From: Earliella scabrosa
Taxonomy: Eukaryota > Basidiomycota > Agaricomycetes > Polyporales > Polyporaceae
Length of the DNA: 64,000 nucleotides
Assembly (NCBI GenBank): GCA_022605405.1
Contig: JABYQQ010000016.1
Location: 124,001-188,000 of the forward strand
Reading direction: 5' to 3'
In this document: piece after piece, positions 1 through 11,346 of the stretch
How positions within the stretch are numbered: position 1 is the first letter of the stretch
Layout: the number at the start of each line of letters is the position of its first letter
Program-made: the position numbers and the translations under genes
The notes under the pieces: generated by a model
What the model saw: the letters and a program-made list of their open reading frames with translations, nothing else
Told to the model about the DNA's origin: nothing
Databases searched by the model: none

Positions 1-1380
1 CCTGCGCATGGAACGCAATAGCAACGCAAATTTAAGAAGTTCAGAAGTTAGAACTTGTACGGCAGACCTAAATATAGCAAGTAAGTACATCCTCATTCAT
101 CTCTCGCCTCATCATGCCAAGTGGGCCGCATGCGGACGGTGAACATGACTTGGAGCAACGGCACCAATGAGCTGCCGGTGCACGATGATGAAGCTTACCC
201 TTGTACATATTCTAAGTACATGTTCGGATTCGCATTCGAACCAGCCCCGTCACTGGGCGCAGGTAGTACTACAACCACAGCATGGTTCTATCGAGCATTG
301 GACGGCCCTCAGCCCACCCCCTTCGCAAGCGGCAACGAGCGCACACGAGAGGCCGCGAGCGACAGTATCCGAATGGGGGCGATTGTAAATCACTCGCCCG
401 ATCGTATTCGGTTGGACTGCGATTGCGAGCGCTCGCAAACTCCCGCGCGCGGCGGGGCGCTTCGCAATCGCGCGAGCGTTTCGGGACTTTGCTGATGAAG
501 TTGGAGTGACTCGAGTCACTGGTTGTCTCTGAGTCTCACCGGGCTGCCAGTGAACACCGCGTGTTTGCGCGTCTCGAACCGTGACGAGGCTGGTGGTCAT
601 TGTGCCTGCCACTCTCACAGGTCTTCTGGCAGCACCTCGCGGTGTTTGCCCGGCGGGCGGTCGGGCCCGGTAGCCTGAGTACTACTTCGGCAAAGTTCAA
701 ACCCTCTGTAGGTCGAATCGTGGCCTTGGGCGGCATTACACGGGGCGATACCGGTCTCAGGCGGAGACGAAATTAGCTGCCTATCATGCGTCTGCTCTCG
801 GCGCCAGATCGTAGACTCGGACTCGGAATTCGAAGACGAGGAGGTAAGTACAACTTCTGGCTTCATCTAATCATGATACCTCCACTCACGGTGAAGTTTC
901 ATCTACGACGATATCGATACCGACAGACGGACCTGCCCTCCACATCCGAGTCGCTTCAGTCCATCCCGCGAAAGCAAACCAGTCCGCTGCTTCCCCCAAC
1001 CGTTGATTGCACAGCCTCAGGTACGGGGTCCACGGCGACAGACTCTCGCGGAAGGCCGAAGTTAGGAAGTGTGGAGAGAGAGCATGAGAGGAAGTGGATG
1101 GATAGAGTGGGGTACACACGAGGCTCGCACTGTCTCCTGTGCACTTGCTGTCGTAACCGGTAGTTAACCACGACTCCCGCACTCCTGCAGGACACGGAAT
1201 CGCGCCTTCAACGACACATGAATCAATCTCGAAGGAGATAAGTGTGTCTAGAACGCATCGTTAATACAGCTTTAAATTTGCCTCACTGGCTACACCACGA
1301 ATACCCACAAGTCAACTTTGACCCTGTAACAGACCGTGATCGTTTGTTCAGCGCACTGCAATCCAGCCTGAATAGCGTGA
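1..1380. other. no supported gene
   Basis: Short overlapping open frames occur on both strands, but none has a recognisable domain, a consistent exon chain or a paralogue in the window. The stretch 340-500 is very GC-rich. I see nothing that can be called a gene, although a terminal exon of a gene lying to the left cannot be excluded. Confidence 0.5.
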
Positions 1381-3321
1381 TCAGAAAGATTCTCTGGGCG
1401 TTGCTATTGATCCTCCCCAATCCCACCCCAAAGGCCGCCACGTCGTGTCCTTCTCGACGACATATTCATGACCAACGTAGATCGCACCCTTGTACGTCAC
1501 CGGCCCTTCGACGCGCGCCCGCAGCGGGCGCACCAGCTCCTCCACCTCCTCCAGTGCGTCCTCCGTAAGCTCTCCCTGCTCAGGGGGACTGTGGCTATAC
1601 CGGTCGTGATGATTGCAAATCGCGACGTGGTACAACTCGAGCGTCTCCACCGGTCGGGCCCCGAGCACGGCGCGCACAGCGAGCGTCCGGTTCAGACAGG
1701 TGTGGAGGCTGCCGAGGTACTGGCGCAGGTACGTGTCGACGCCCGCAGGGTGATCGGTTCGGGGATGAAGTTGCTTGCGCTGTGATTGAGAGACGTACTG
1801 GGCGTATTCGCATCGAATCGTCCAGCCGATGGAGAGCCTGCGGAGGGAGGGACATGGGCAGGGCCAGGGGCTGCCGCCAGACCCTCCAGAGAGCAGCTGT
1901 AACTCGGGTCCATCAGCCCCCTGGTGCTCGTACTCGGAATTTGCATCGGGGCCAAGAGCGAGCGCACGAACAACACCACACTTAGACGGTTTATCTCCGC
2001 ATATATCGAGGACTTCGAGATTCGGGAGCGCGTGCAGAAGTGTCGAGTGTAGAGGAGGGTCCTCGTGGACGAAACGGTATAGGGAGAATGGGAGGGCGAT
2101 GATGAGGTGTGTGATAGTTATGGGGCGGAGAAGCCCCACGAGATTTCTGAGGTTGCTCTCGCCGAGATGGAGGCACTTTATGCGGAGCACCTCAGAACCG
2201 TTGGTGGAGAGGCAGCGGATAACTGCAGGCCCACCAGGTCGGATCTCATCGATGCCTATGGTCAAAGTTGTGCAGAGCGCCGTCGCATCGGATAGAGTAG
2301 AAGTGGGCACGATGTGAGGACATTGCAACCAGTCCAATACACAGTCGGTGAAGTGCAGGTGACCCCGGAGCTGCGAAGTGGGTCGTACATCGAGATGGGA
2401 GAGGAGTGTGAGGATGTAATTCCCGTACATCTTTATCCGGAGGTCTCGGAGCAATGGCAGGTGTACAACGTCCAGAGACTGATCTTCTGCAGGTCCATAT
2501 GTGAGCACCTCGTCGAGGTGTAAGCTCTCCAGGTCAGGGCACCTTTGCAGAGTTCGGAGAACCGCCTCCATTGTTCCCCTTGCACCACTCGCTAAGAGTA
2601 GAGGATCCAAGTCGGCCCGGGGCCATCGTAATGAGACGGCTTTAAGGGAGGGGACAACGAAAGTCTCAAACAGGAATGCAGGGAGTTGAAGACGACGGAG
2701 TGAGGGAAGCACGATGGTGGAGTCGAAGGTGTTCCGTTCCCAAAGCTCCCGCCTCGCCGGTATACCATCGATGCGCAACTCGTTCAGTTGTGGCCATGCG
2801 ACTGAATGGAACGTCTCGATGAGGCGGCGAAGCTGATTGTTATCAGTGACATCCAGGTGCAAGGAGCGTATCCGCGAGTTCAGATGTCGCATGACATGAG
2901 AGTAACCAACTTCAATCTGAAGAAGTCGGAGATGAGGGATTGTACGTCCGGCCGAACGTGCAACGGCAATATTGATGTAGCGTTGACTACGTTGACTGGG
3001 CCCGAAAGCGTCCCCAGCGATGGCCTGGACCCAGAACGCCGGCGTGTCCAGAACAATCGCTCGCCATCTGCGGCAGACATGTGCGAGGGCGTAGCTCTCG
3101 CGATGGCTCCATGCGAGGGTGAAGATGTCTGCGAGGACTTCAGTAGGAATGGCGTGGATAGGCAGATGCAGATTGTTGATCTCGAGCAGAGCGCACGTCC
3201 ACATGCGGTGCTCCTCTGCTCGTGCCAAGGTGAACTCGAGGATCTGGCTTGCGCGGAGTCCTTCAGGATACGCGCGATCGTCCGCAGATGGCTTCGAGAG
3301 CGGGTGTGAGGAGATGCTCAT
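1381..3321 (-). CDS. F-box protein with leucine-rich C-terminal part
   Basis: This is probably a substrate adaptor of an SCF ubiquitin ligase. An F-box of the basidiomycete type lies near residues 50-100: IPTEVLADIF, a short spacer, then LAHVCRRWRAIVLDTPAFW. The rest (about 540 residues) has irregular leucine-rich strands such as LRRLQLPAF and LESLHLDEV, as in F-box/LRR proteins. The frame is open upstream to 3390, but only through a GTG that sits in a GTGAGT donor-like context. I therefore start at the ATG at 3321, giving 646 residues. No intron is needed. The target is unknown. It is unrelated in detail to the two plus-strand F-box genes that follow. Confidence 0.75.
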   Translation of the reverse strand: MSISSHPLSKPSADDRAYPEGLRASQILEFTLARAEEHRMWTCALLEINNLHLPIHAIPTEVLADIFTLAWSHRESYALAHVCRRWRAIVLDTPAFWVQAIAGDAFGPSQRSQRYINIAVARSAGRTIPHLRLLQIEVGYSHVMRHLNSRIRSLHLDVTDNNQLRRLIETFHSVAWPQLNELRIDGIPARRELWERNTFDSTIVLPSLRRLQLPAFLFETFVVPSLKAVSLRWPRADLDPLLLASGARGTMEAVLRTLQRCPDLESLHLDEVLTYGPAEDQSLDVVHLPLLRDLRIKMYGNYILTLLSHLDVRPTSQLRGHLHFTDCVLDWLQCPHIVPTSTLSDATALCTTLTIGIDEIRPGGPAVIRCLSTNGSEVLRIKCLHLGESNLRNLVGLLRPITITHLIIALPFSLYRFVHEDPPLHSTLLHALPNLEVLDICGDKPSKCGVVRALALGPDANSEYEHQGADGPELQLLSGGSGGSPWPCPCPSLRRLSIGWTIRCEYAQYVSQSQRKQLHPRTDHPAGVDTYLRQYLGSLHTCLNRTLAVRAVLGARPVETLELYHVAICNHHDRYSHSPPEQGELTEDALEEVEELVRPLRARVEGPVTYKGAIYVGHEYVVEKDTTWRPLGWDWGGSIATPRESF

Positions 3322-3708
3322 CGCGCTGATCAAGCCCTGGCGTTGCTGGTTTGAGCTCCTATGGTTCTGAGTGCATGTGTGCTTACTCACCGGCTGTCAC
3401 AAATGGAAGTTCAACACAATCGGGTAATTGGATCGAGGAGGCTCGACGTTGAAGTCAGGAGTGTCAACAGGGTCAGCGTCGCTGGCAGCCAGGCGACCGT
3501 CTAACTTGGGTATTGTTCTTGTCAGCAGATAACTAAGCACGCCTCAGCGTACCCAAAATATCCTGTCAATGTTTCGGTCTGCTGCCCGCTGGTGTCGAAG
3601 ACGACTTGCAGGATGAAGTTGAAGTTGAACTCGGAGACGACTGCCGCAGTGATCCTTCGGCGTCTGTATTGCCTTATACGGCCCAGCCCTCGGGCGTCTG
3701 CTGAGGCC
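3322..3708. promoter_or_regulatory. divergent intergenic region
   Basis: This is a gap of nearly 400 bp between two divergently transcribed F-box genes, and it presumably holds both promoters. No specific motif is recognised. A GTGAGT at about 3388 on the minus strand could mark a 5'-UTR intron of the leftward gene. Confidence 0.3.
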
Positions 3709-5489
3709 ATGCAGCTTCTTGACCTCAACGACGATGTGCTCTATTCTATTTTCTCTCACCTCCACGGCCAATATGCACTGTCTGCTGCTCTGACCTGTCG
3801 CCGCATCTATGGCGCATCCATTCACCGTGTGGTCTCTGTTGTAAAGTGTCAAAGCTCTGAAGAATTGTGTCGGATCCACAACTATCTGTGCAGTGGTACA
3901 CACCATCGAGCCAACCACGTCCAGGAACTCTGCATCTATCCGTCCACATTCATCCCTCTTAAAAGCTCCCAGGAAGGCAACGACTTTAGAACGCATCTTC
4001 ACGGCGACTTTGACCAGGCGTACCTGGTCGGCGACATCTTGGGACAGGCGCCTCAAATCCACAGACTCGTTCTCCCCCGATTTCATCCTCTTTCCGAGCG
4101 CGACTCCCGGCTTATTGCTGCGGTTCGCTCATTACGGAACCTCGAGACTTTGAAGCTCGATACAATCGGAGATTCTTCCGTCAGAGCCTTGCATGGTGCG
4201 TCGTTCGTAGACCTGCGGAGTCTATTCCTCAGCTACCACAATGAGTCCATCGGATTTGGGCTCCCCATTCGCGGAGAAACCATCACGTTTGCCCCGCTGT
4301 TAGAGCTACTTTCCTTCCTCCCAAGACTCCATTCCCTCACTCTGCAATTCTTCACGGTGGAACGCTCTTTCCATGAGCCGATGCACACGCCTCCCTCCCT
4401 CCCTTCGGTCAAACATCTCCATCTATACGACATCTCCCCCACTGCGTTGGACATCGTCCAATTGTGCCCCAACGTGTCTACCACCTACATCGCGCTGGGT
4501 GAAAACTATCATCACGGACAAATTTCGCCCGTATCCGGACAGCGATGGCGCACTCTCCGATCGCTCAAGCTCGAAGGAGACAGAGAACCGGTATGCATCG
4601 ACAATCTCATCCCCCTCGTACATCACCTCGAGTTCATGGACTTCGTGTCCGTCGACGACCCCTTCGCGAACCTTCCAGGCCGGGTCTCGTACGCGCGCCT
4701 GATCGACACGTTCCGCAAGACGTCCCCCGTCTCCGCCAGCGTGTGGACCCTCCCCGGGACTGCGCCAATGTCAGTTTGGTCTGAGATCGCGCAAGTCGCT
4801 CCCCGGCTGCGCGTCCTGACACTGAATATCGGGCCCCCATCGCGCGACTCGTCCTTCGCTCAGTGGCTCGTGCGTCTCCCCTGTCGCCGCCCTCACCTGT
4901 CTGCTGACATTCGACACGCAGGACAACCTCCCACAAACGCTCAACTCCTTGCGGCTGATCCTGCTGAGCATCTGGCTCCCCATCAACGTCTTGCGACCCC
5001 CAGACGGACCGTACATGACGGACGAAGACCGTGCACGAGAGAGGCAGTTCGACGAGGCAATGCTGCGCGGCGGCGCTGTCCTACCGCAGGGCGTCGCGGA
5101 TGCCATCCCCACGCTCCGGTTCATCATGCTCGCTGGGCCCAGGGCGATCACCGAGAGCGACAAAATGGAGGCGGAGATGGACGAGGCGGGCGGACGCAAG
5201 GGCCGGATCGTAACATATGATGAGGACGGCGACGAGGAGCCGGACCCGGATGCGCTCGAGGAGGAACTGCGTTGGGCGCGCCGCCCCGGCGAGCGCACCA
5301 CGATACGCACTTGGCGTGTTGTACGTGCTCGCGATGAGCGGCGGCTCGAGTTGTTGACGAACAGGGAGGCGGCGCGGATGCAGGAGTGGGTGAAGAATGC
5401 AGGTTTCGATGAGATCGAGCGCGTGCATGGTGAGTACTTCTGTGGACGTGTGTTTTGATGCTGACAAAGACCGCATAGGATGCGGTTGA
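3709..5489 (+). CDS. F-box protein, tandem copy 1 (three exons)
   Basis: The start at 3709 places the F-box directly at the N-terminus (LNDDVLYSIFSHL, then LTCRRIY), exactly as in the paralogue at 5785. Leucine-rich repeats follow. The plus-strand frame appears to break near 4880. A 52 bp intron at 4870-4921 (GTGCGT donor, CTGAC branch, CAG acceptor) restores it and lands at the same protein position as the intron of the downstream copy (QWL before it, DNLPQTLNSLR after it). A second 49 bp intron (5430-5478, GTGAGT...TAG) brings in a two-codon tail ending at 5489. The product is probably an SCF adaptor. The C-terminal third is acidic and rich in Glu/Arg. Confidence 0.75.
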
Positions 5490-5784
5490 AGGTGTCATGT
5501 CGTTTTTCTCATTCGAATATACGGATAAGAACATCATAACGCAATAACACCTGGCTTCACAGCATTCGAACCTCATTCAACATTGCCCTACAGAATGAGT
5601 AGGCGCTGTGATATTGGGATTCCCTACAATGACGCCCAATGACCAAGAATGTGCGGCCACATCATAATGGAGCCCGCTCCTGATCTGCTCGTGTCGTATC
5701 TGGATGAGCGCCTGAGTCAGGTATAATAAGTGTGATGGGCGAAGGCGCTCAGCCTTCATTCATCCCGCCACCACGTAGTCATTC

Positions 5785-7571
5785 ATGCCCATCCTCTCTC
5801 TCGACGACGACGTGCTGTTCCTCATCGTATCCTATTTACACGGCAGCGATGCCATCAACTTCTCATTATGCGCACGACACGCCTACGCCATCGCCATCTC
5901 ACGTGTCGTAGCTGTTGGCCGCGTCGTCGGATCGGCGCGACTTCACGAGATGTGCAAGACTTTGCTCCTTGGTCCAGCACCCCGGGCGCGACACATCAGG
6001 GTCCTTTCCGTCCGCTCACCTGCACTCGCCGACGCACGGGGCCCGCGTGGTGTCGCCACACATGCGGTGTGGCTCCTCCGCGGATTGCTCTTACAGGCAC
6101 GCGGTCTGCGCGAGCTCGAGCTCTCACGATTCGAACCATGCCTGGAGCACGATCATAGCATCGAGGAGGCGGTCGCTTCCTTGACGCATCTCACCCGCCT
6201 CAAGTTATCCACGATTTCCAACACTACTCTTTCGCTGATACCGCATTGGGAGGCCGCCCGCGGACTTCAAGAACTGAAGCTGTGCTTTCCACCGCCGCAT
6301 GCGTCCCAGCCATCCATCTCCTTCGCCTCTCTCGTATCAGCGCTTCCCTCCCTCCCAAACATGCGATGCCTCGAGCTGCGCAATGTCACGTCGCTATCGT
6401 CACAATACCCTTCTGGTGGCACGTCGCTTCACCCTTCCGTGCAGTCCCTCCATCTCATACATTGCTGTGCGGAAACGCTCGAAGTTGTACAGCTCTTTCC
6501 TAACCTTGGAGAGCTGTCATTCCTGTTACCCCAGATTTCAGACGATATGGGAGGACTCCGAGACGATTACCTAGGTGTTGACAGCGAAGGCCCAGTCTGG
6601 ACGCCCCTGCATCGATTGACGTTGAGCAGCACGGATGCGATCCCATGCCTCTTCTACCGGTTGTCTTCCGTTGACCATGTTCAAATCCTGGGCACGCTGG
6701 ACCTATCATTGCTTCCATACCATCCGTCAGGTGATGACGAGGCCGACGAGATCCATTTCGCAGAGGTGTGGGCATTGCATGCGCTTCTCCGGGTTGCATC
6801 CCCCGTGAAGCTATCTGCTACACTCGGGATAGATAGAAAGGGTCTTGCTCCCATGCAGCCCGATCGACTGCAAGAGATGTGTCCAAGGCTCCGCTGCCTA
6901 GACCTCCATCTGAATATGGTCCGACTGTCGTGTCCCGACGTGTCATTCCTAAAGAGATCCTGGCTGGTGAGCCACTTCCTCTGCTATCATCATGCTTGTA
7001 TCCATCAATCGATTAGGAAGATATGCTCACCGAGGGTCTCAGCAACTTCAAACTCTGTTGTGTGCACCTATTTGTCCATGCAATACCCGTACCTTTCTAT
7101 GAGGCTGAGTTCACTGCGGCTGAGCAGCCACAGCAGGCGCACGATGAAGAGTGTACCCAGGATTTGAGCGGAGGCCGGACAGATCAAGTCGGATCCTTCA
7201 AGGAGAAGGAGGGGATACGGCTTCAGTCTCTTGACAGGATTGCGCCAGCGCTCGCTCAAGCCATTCCCACTCTCCGCCTGATCTCCATCGCCGACTACTC
7301 ATCAGATTTTGAACCAAAGTCAAGCGTGAACACCGATAGCGCACCGATTGACGGCCCTAGAAGATTATGGGCAGCATATCGCTTGGAACAGGAGCCGCCA
7401 TGGGAGAGAGGATTATATCGAAAAGACATGGGCACGTGGAAGCGATGGGAGATTCGGAGGGAGGGTGACAGGCAGGACCTCCTCGCCATCTGTGCGAAGC
7501 AAGCTTTGGAAGGAGAATTGAGGCTCCTTTTTGACTCTATTCTCTTTCACTGTCCTTCTCGCAGGGAGTGA
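5785..7571 (+). CDS. F-box protein, tandem copy 2 (two exons)
   Basis: This is a paralogue of the preceding gene. It shares the N-terminal F-box (LSLDDDVLFLIVSYLHG, CARHAYAIAISRVV), leucine-rich repeats and a C-terminal IPTLRLISIADY segment matching IPTLRFIMLAGP in copy 1. A 50 bp intron (6967-7016, GTGAGC...TAG) joins frame 1 to frame 3. The joint SWL/EDMLTEGLSNFKL aligns with the spliced joint in copy 1, so the intron predates the duplication. About 578 residues are predicted. An F-box protein of an SCF ligase is the likely role; the target is unknown. Confidence 0.75.
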
Positions 7572-8338
7572 CACCGTCCGTGTCCGATAGTACTCGCGGA
7601 CAATTGTCCATTCGTTCTTGGTCTGATACTGAAGCACTGCGGGATTCTTGAACGTAAACTCAGAGCTGCTGCTGGGCCTCATGAGCTCCCGCGAGGACCT
7701 GAAGATTCTCCACCTGCGCAGACGATGTCCATCGACGCGGAGGTTGAGGACTCGTCGGTGTTGCATGACATACACTCGAGTGCGCAGGTGAGTTGCAATG
7801 CATACTAATGAATCTGCGGCTGTCAAAGATAGTACCGATTGAAAACGTCTCAACAGATAGATGCATGGGACTGTGCTCGATACGCCTGTGATTATATGAT
7901 AACTTCCGGGGGACAATCCTGGACACTCGAGCTCGAAGCGCGTTGCAGCGTTCACAACTGATCTACCTTTCGCACATGCTTCAGGAAGTTCACTGCATGA
8001 CTGGGGTTTTCGCGTCATGCCAGGCGCGTCCGTTTGGCAACCTCTCACGGCACCAACCCTTCAGGCTGCTCAAAGTTGCTGGGAACGTCGCGACCGCAGT
8101 TTGACGTTTGACACCCTCAAGGCCTCACCGTTCGACACTGGTCCAACGACAGATCGGGGGAACCTCATCAGTCTCCAGCTGCCTATGATACAAGGTGATC
8201 AATATTGTCGATCATTCTCAACGCCATCTTGCCCAAGATCCGCATACAGAGACGATCGCGACAACCCTGCTTCTGTATTCAATACATAATATTCACTCAT
8301 ACATTTCGTTAGATCTTCTCGTCCAATTCTTAAGGGAC
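7572..8338. other. intergenic, no gene seen
   Basis: This lies between the convergent 3' ends of an F-box gene and the galactokinase gene. A minus-strand open frame (7413-8048) overlaps the F-box 3' exon and has no domain character, so I do not call it. Confidence 0.5.
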
Positions 8339-10439
8339 TTATTCCTCCAGCTTCAGCACTACAGACCAGTCAGCGCATCGCCCACACGCAACAAAGAAAG
8401 AAAGCCAGACGCACCAAAAGCGCCCGAGCTCGGCTTCGTCGCAAAGATCGCATCGCGCAGCTTCTCGTCCTCAAGGTCGCGGTACGGCCCATACGTCTCC
8501 TTCATCTTCGCAATAAACTCCTCCACCTTGTCCTCCGCGACGAGCGAGACCGTGCAGCCGCCCCAGCCCGCGCCCGTGATGCGCGAGCCGTACGCGCCCG
8601 CCGCCTTCGCGAGCCGCGTGAGCTCGTCGACCTCGGCGCACGAGCTCTGGCACAGGCGCGAGAGCGTCTCGTGCGACTTGTCTAGGATCGCGCCGAGCTC
8701 GACGAGCACGCTCTCGGGCAGCGCGCCCTCGGTCGCCTGCGCGCGCACGCACAACTCGCGGAACTCGAGCACGTAGAGGGCCTCGACGAAGATGTGCCGG
8801 GCGCGCTTGTAGAGCTGGAAGTACTCAGCCTCGACTGGGTGGGGGTTGGGGAGTATCAGCGGTTGCGAGTAGAGAACAGGAATAGAAGGGACGAGACGGA
8901 CCTTCGACCCAGGAGAGGTACACCTCGTTGAATTGCTCCTCGGTAAGCCCGCTCAGCTCGATCATCTCCTTCATGGTCACGCCGAGCTCGCCCGCGGGCC
9001 GGCCTTCGGGCGCCGGGCGCAGCTTCTCGACCTCAGGCAGGATGCGCTCGATGCCGGCCTTGACGTCCTCCTTGTCGAGCTCAGACTCGGGCGTGCCGAG
9101 CCACCTTGACAGGATCTGGCGGTACGTCGGACGCTCGGTCGGCGTGAGAGGAAGACCGAGGATGCGCCCGAGGACGCGGGCGCCGACAAGACTTTCGACG
9201 ACGCGCAGGTTGTAGTGCCACTTCGCAGCTTCGCGTCAAGTGGTGAGCGGGGCAGAAGAGAGATGCGACGGCGAAGGTGCTCACTGACGGCCTTGTCGCT
9301 GACGACAAGCGAATTCGCACATACAAAGACCCCAGGAGGGTTGGTTCGGGGGGTCGGGATGGGGATGGGCTCAGCAGCGAGCTTGGGGAAGAACGTCACG
9401 TAGATGGCCGAATGTGGGGTACAGATAACCGAGGCAGCTTGATCGAGGCTGTATGCTTTCAGTCCGTGGGATATATGCGTAGGATCTAGCGAATTACGCA
9501 CCCTCCGCTGTTCACACCGACACGCTTCTCGTTCTCCATAGCCATCTCCACGAGCTGTCCCTTGGTCAAGCCGTCGATCTTGTTGTTCGCCGTCAAGAAC
9601 GCGAGAGTGGACGCGACGACCATCGCCGCGCTGCACACAGATCATCGTGAACTTCAGCATGATCATCTCGCAGTGAGAAGACAATACCTGGAAGAAAGTC
9701 CGGAACCAGATGGAACGGAGCCAGTGAAGAGCAAATCAACGGGTACAGGGTGTTCCTGTGAATCTTTGGCAGTGAAGAATCGATTAAGGACGCCCTAGAT
9801 ATCCACAACGCTCGTAAGCGTCGCACGAGCGCACTGATGCACCACCAATTTACTCACATAGTAGCCCGCCTTGACATAGCTGTCCCACCTGAGCTCGCGA
9901 GTGTTGATGTCCAGGTGCCAAGAAGCCTCAGCGTGCACAGTACTGGCCGCATCCGCCTGCTCCGCCGCTGACGGACCTGCACCCTTAAGCATGGGCACGA
10001 AAGTTTGTGGTTCGTACTTTGGGTTCAGATTGTGGGCCTGCACGCCTCCGGTTCCTGCAGTGCCGGCGGCGGCAGACGGTCCGAACGCGATGAGAATGTC
10101 GCGCTCGATGGCAGCAGGGAAACATCCAAAGAGCACATAATCGATGTGGTCTCCGATTAGGCTGCATATATGCGCGTGTCACTGAGGATTCGCGTGTTTG
10201 GAACGAAAGGCATAGACGCACTTGACTCTTCCCGGAGCACGAGCAATATGGGTGGGCTTGTGACCGAACCGCTTCTCGAACTCCTCGACAAGTCCCTTGT
10301 AGCGCACGCTGGACGGATCGTGTGGGTGTAGGAGAGCGTTTGTCTGGCAAAGTACTCACCCTTGCACGGCGGCGGTCTTGACGTCTGGGATCGCCTGGTC
10401 GAGGGAGGTGAAAACGGGGATGGGGAGTTCTGCAGCCAT
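8339..10439 (-). CDS. GAL1: galactokinase (nine exons)
   Basis: The product phosphorylates galactose to galactose-1-phosphate, the first committed Leloir step, in the cytosol. It is a GHMP-family kinase. Exons run 10439-10360, 10308-10222, 10161-9858, 9794-9688, 9630-9502, 9448-9285, 9228-8902, 8834-8415 and 8358-8339. All phases close, giving 545 residues, close to the 528 of yeast Gal1. Three signatures are present: galactokinase GRVNLIGDHIDY (split by an intron after GRV), GHMP motif 2 GSVPSGSGLSSSAA (split by another), and motif 3 SRITGAGWGGCTVSLV. The frame seems to run on past KPSSGAF, but a 56 bp intron leads to a 20 bp last exon that supplies the expected VLKLEE-type end. No epimerase or uridylyltransferase gene is adjacent. 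Confidence 0.95.
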
Positions 10440-10681
10440 GATGGTGGTCGCGGTCAAGTCACAGAGGGCTTGAAGAAGAGCTGGTCGGCCTGCGGATGAT
10501 CGATGATAGTCAAGCTCATAGCGACCTCGAGCTCTCGAGAGCAGAGCAAGATGGGCCGGAAAATGGGCCGGAGGAGGTCATGTCGTCACTGCGATCCGGT
10601 CCGTCCACGCGGCTAGGCACCCTCTGCGCCACTGGACCCGGCAAGAGCCGAGCGCACGGGAGGGAAAAGCAAGCAAAAAGT

Positions 10682-10790
10682 TGACAAGAGTGGGATTTGA
10701 ACCCACGCCTGGATACCCAGATGAGAAACCCGCTGTCGCAGGCAAGCTTTCGCTTGAGTCACACGCCTTGGACCGCTCGGCCATCTTGCC
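10682..10790 (-). tRNA. tRNA-Leu(CAA) with intron
   Basis: Seven acceptor pairs form (GGCAAGA with TCTTGTC, one G-U). D-arm GCC/GGC, a class II variable arm (CTGG loop CCAG) and a perfect T-arm (GTGGG TTCAAAT CCCAC) follow. The anticodon loop reads C-T-CAA-G, with the anticodon at 10756-10754. An intron of about 25 nt follows the anticodon; its start pairs back onto the anticodon (CAAGC GAAA GCTTG), as is usual for pre-tRNA-Leu(CAA). One T-T mismatch remains in the anticodon stem. Class II shape also fits tRNA-Ser, but no Ser anticodon sits after U33. Confidence 0.8.
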
Positions 10791-11346
10791 ATGCTCAGGC
10801 GTGCCCTTCATACAGCCATATCAGCATCGTCGCAGCGTACTCGAAGTTCAGCGGCACTGAAGTTTGCAAGCTTGAGCCTCGTCAGGTACGTTGAGCATGA
10901 ACCATGTTCAAGTGACCTCCTTAGTTGCTCTCGGCGAGCTCTGGATAGTACCTATCTGTCCCATCTAGGACCGTTCAAGACTGTCCGCAGTGCGCCGCGC
11001 AGGATCACGAACCTCAATTAGTCCTCAGGCTCAACCTCGTTTGCAATACAGCGATGCCAGTCTTTCAAAGATCCCGTGAGTTCGTATGCATCAGAATATA
11101 CTGAACGCGAGGAGCTGATGGCTGATGTGGTGAGTACAACAACTTATAATCCAGACGTTGATCACGAGACGAGTTTCATAGAAGGCTCTACCGTCACTCA
11201 GCCCAACACCTACTACGAGACGTGTATAATATGGCTTACAATCATCTACATATGACACAGATATTATGTGAGTGATACAGTGCGATGGATATCGTCCGTG
11301 ACGTGGCGTATTGGTAGATCGTGGATAGAACTGATAGCTTGTATGC
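10791..11346. other. intergenic, no gene seen
   Basis: Short frames only; no domain, repeat or RNA structure was recognised. Confidence 0.5.

Noticed and set aside
121..866. Several 60-125 codon frames at the left edge
   Set aside because: They overlap each other on both strands in GC-rich DNA with no sign of coding constraint.
4860..4960. Frameshift or pseudogene in the first tandem F-box gene
   Set aside because: A 52 bp intron with good donor, branch and acceptor restores the frame and matches the intron position in the paralogue.
7413..8048. 211-codon minus-strand frame
   Set aside because: It overlaps the 3' exon of the F-box gene, has no domain and biased composition, and lies in an expected intergenic gap.
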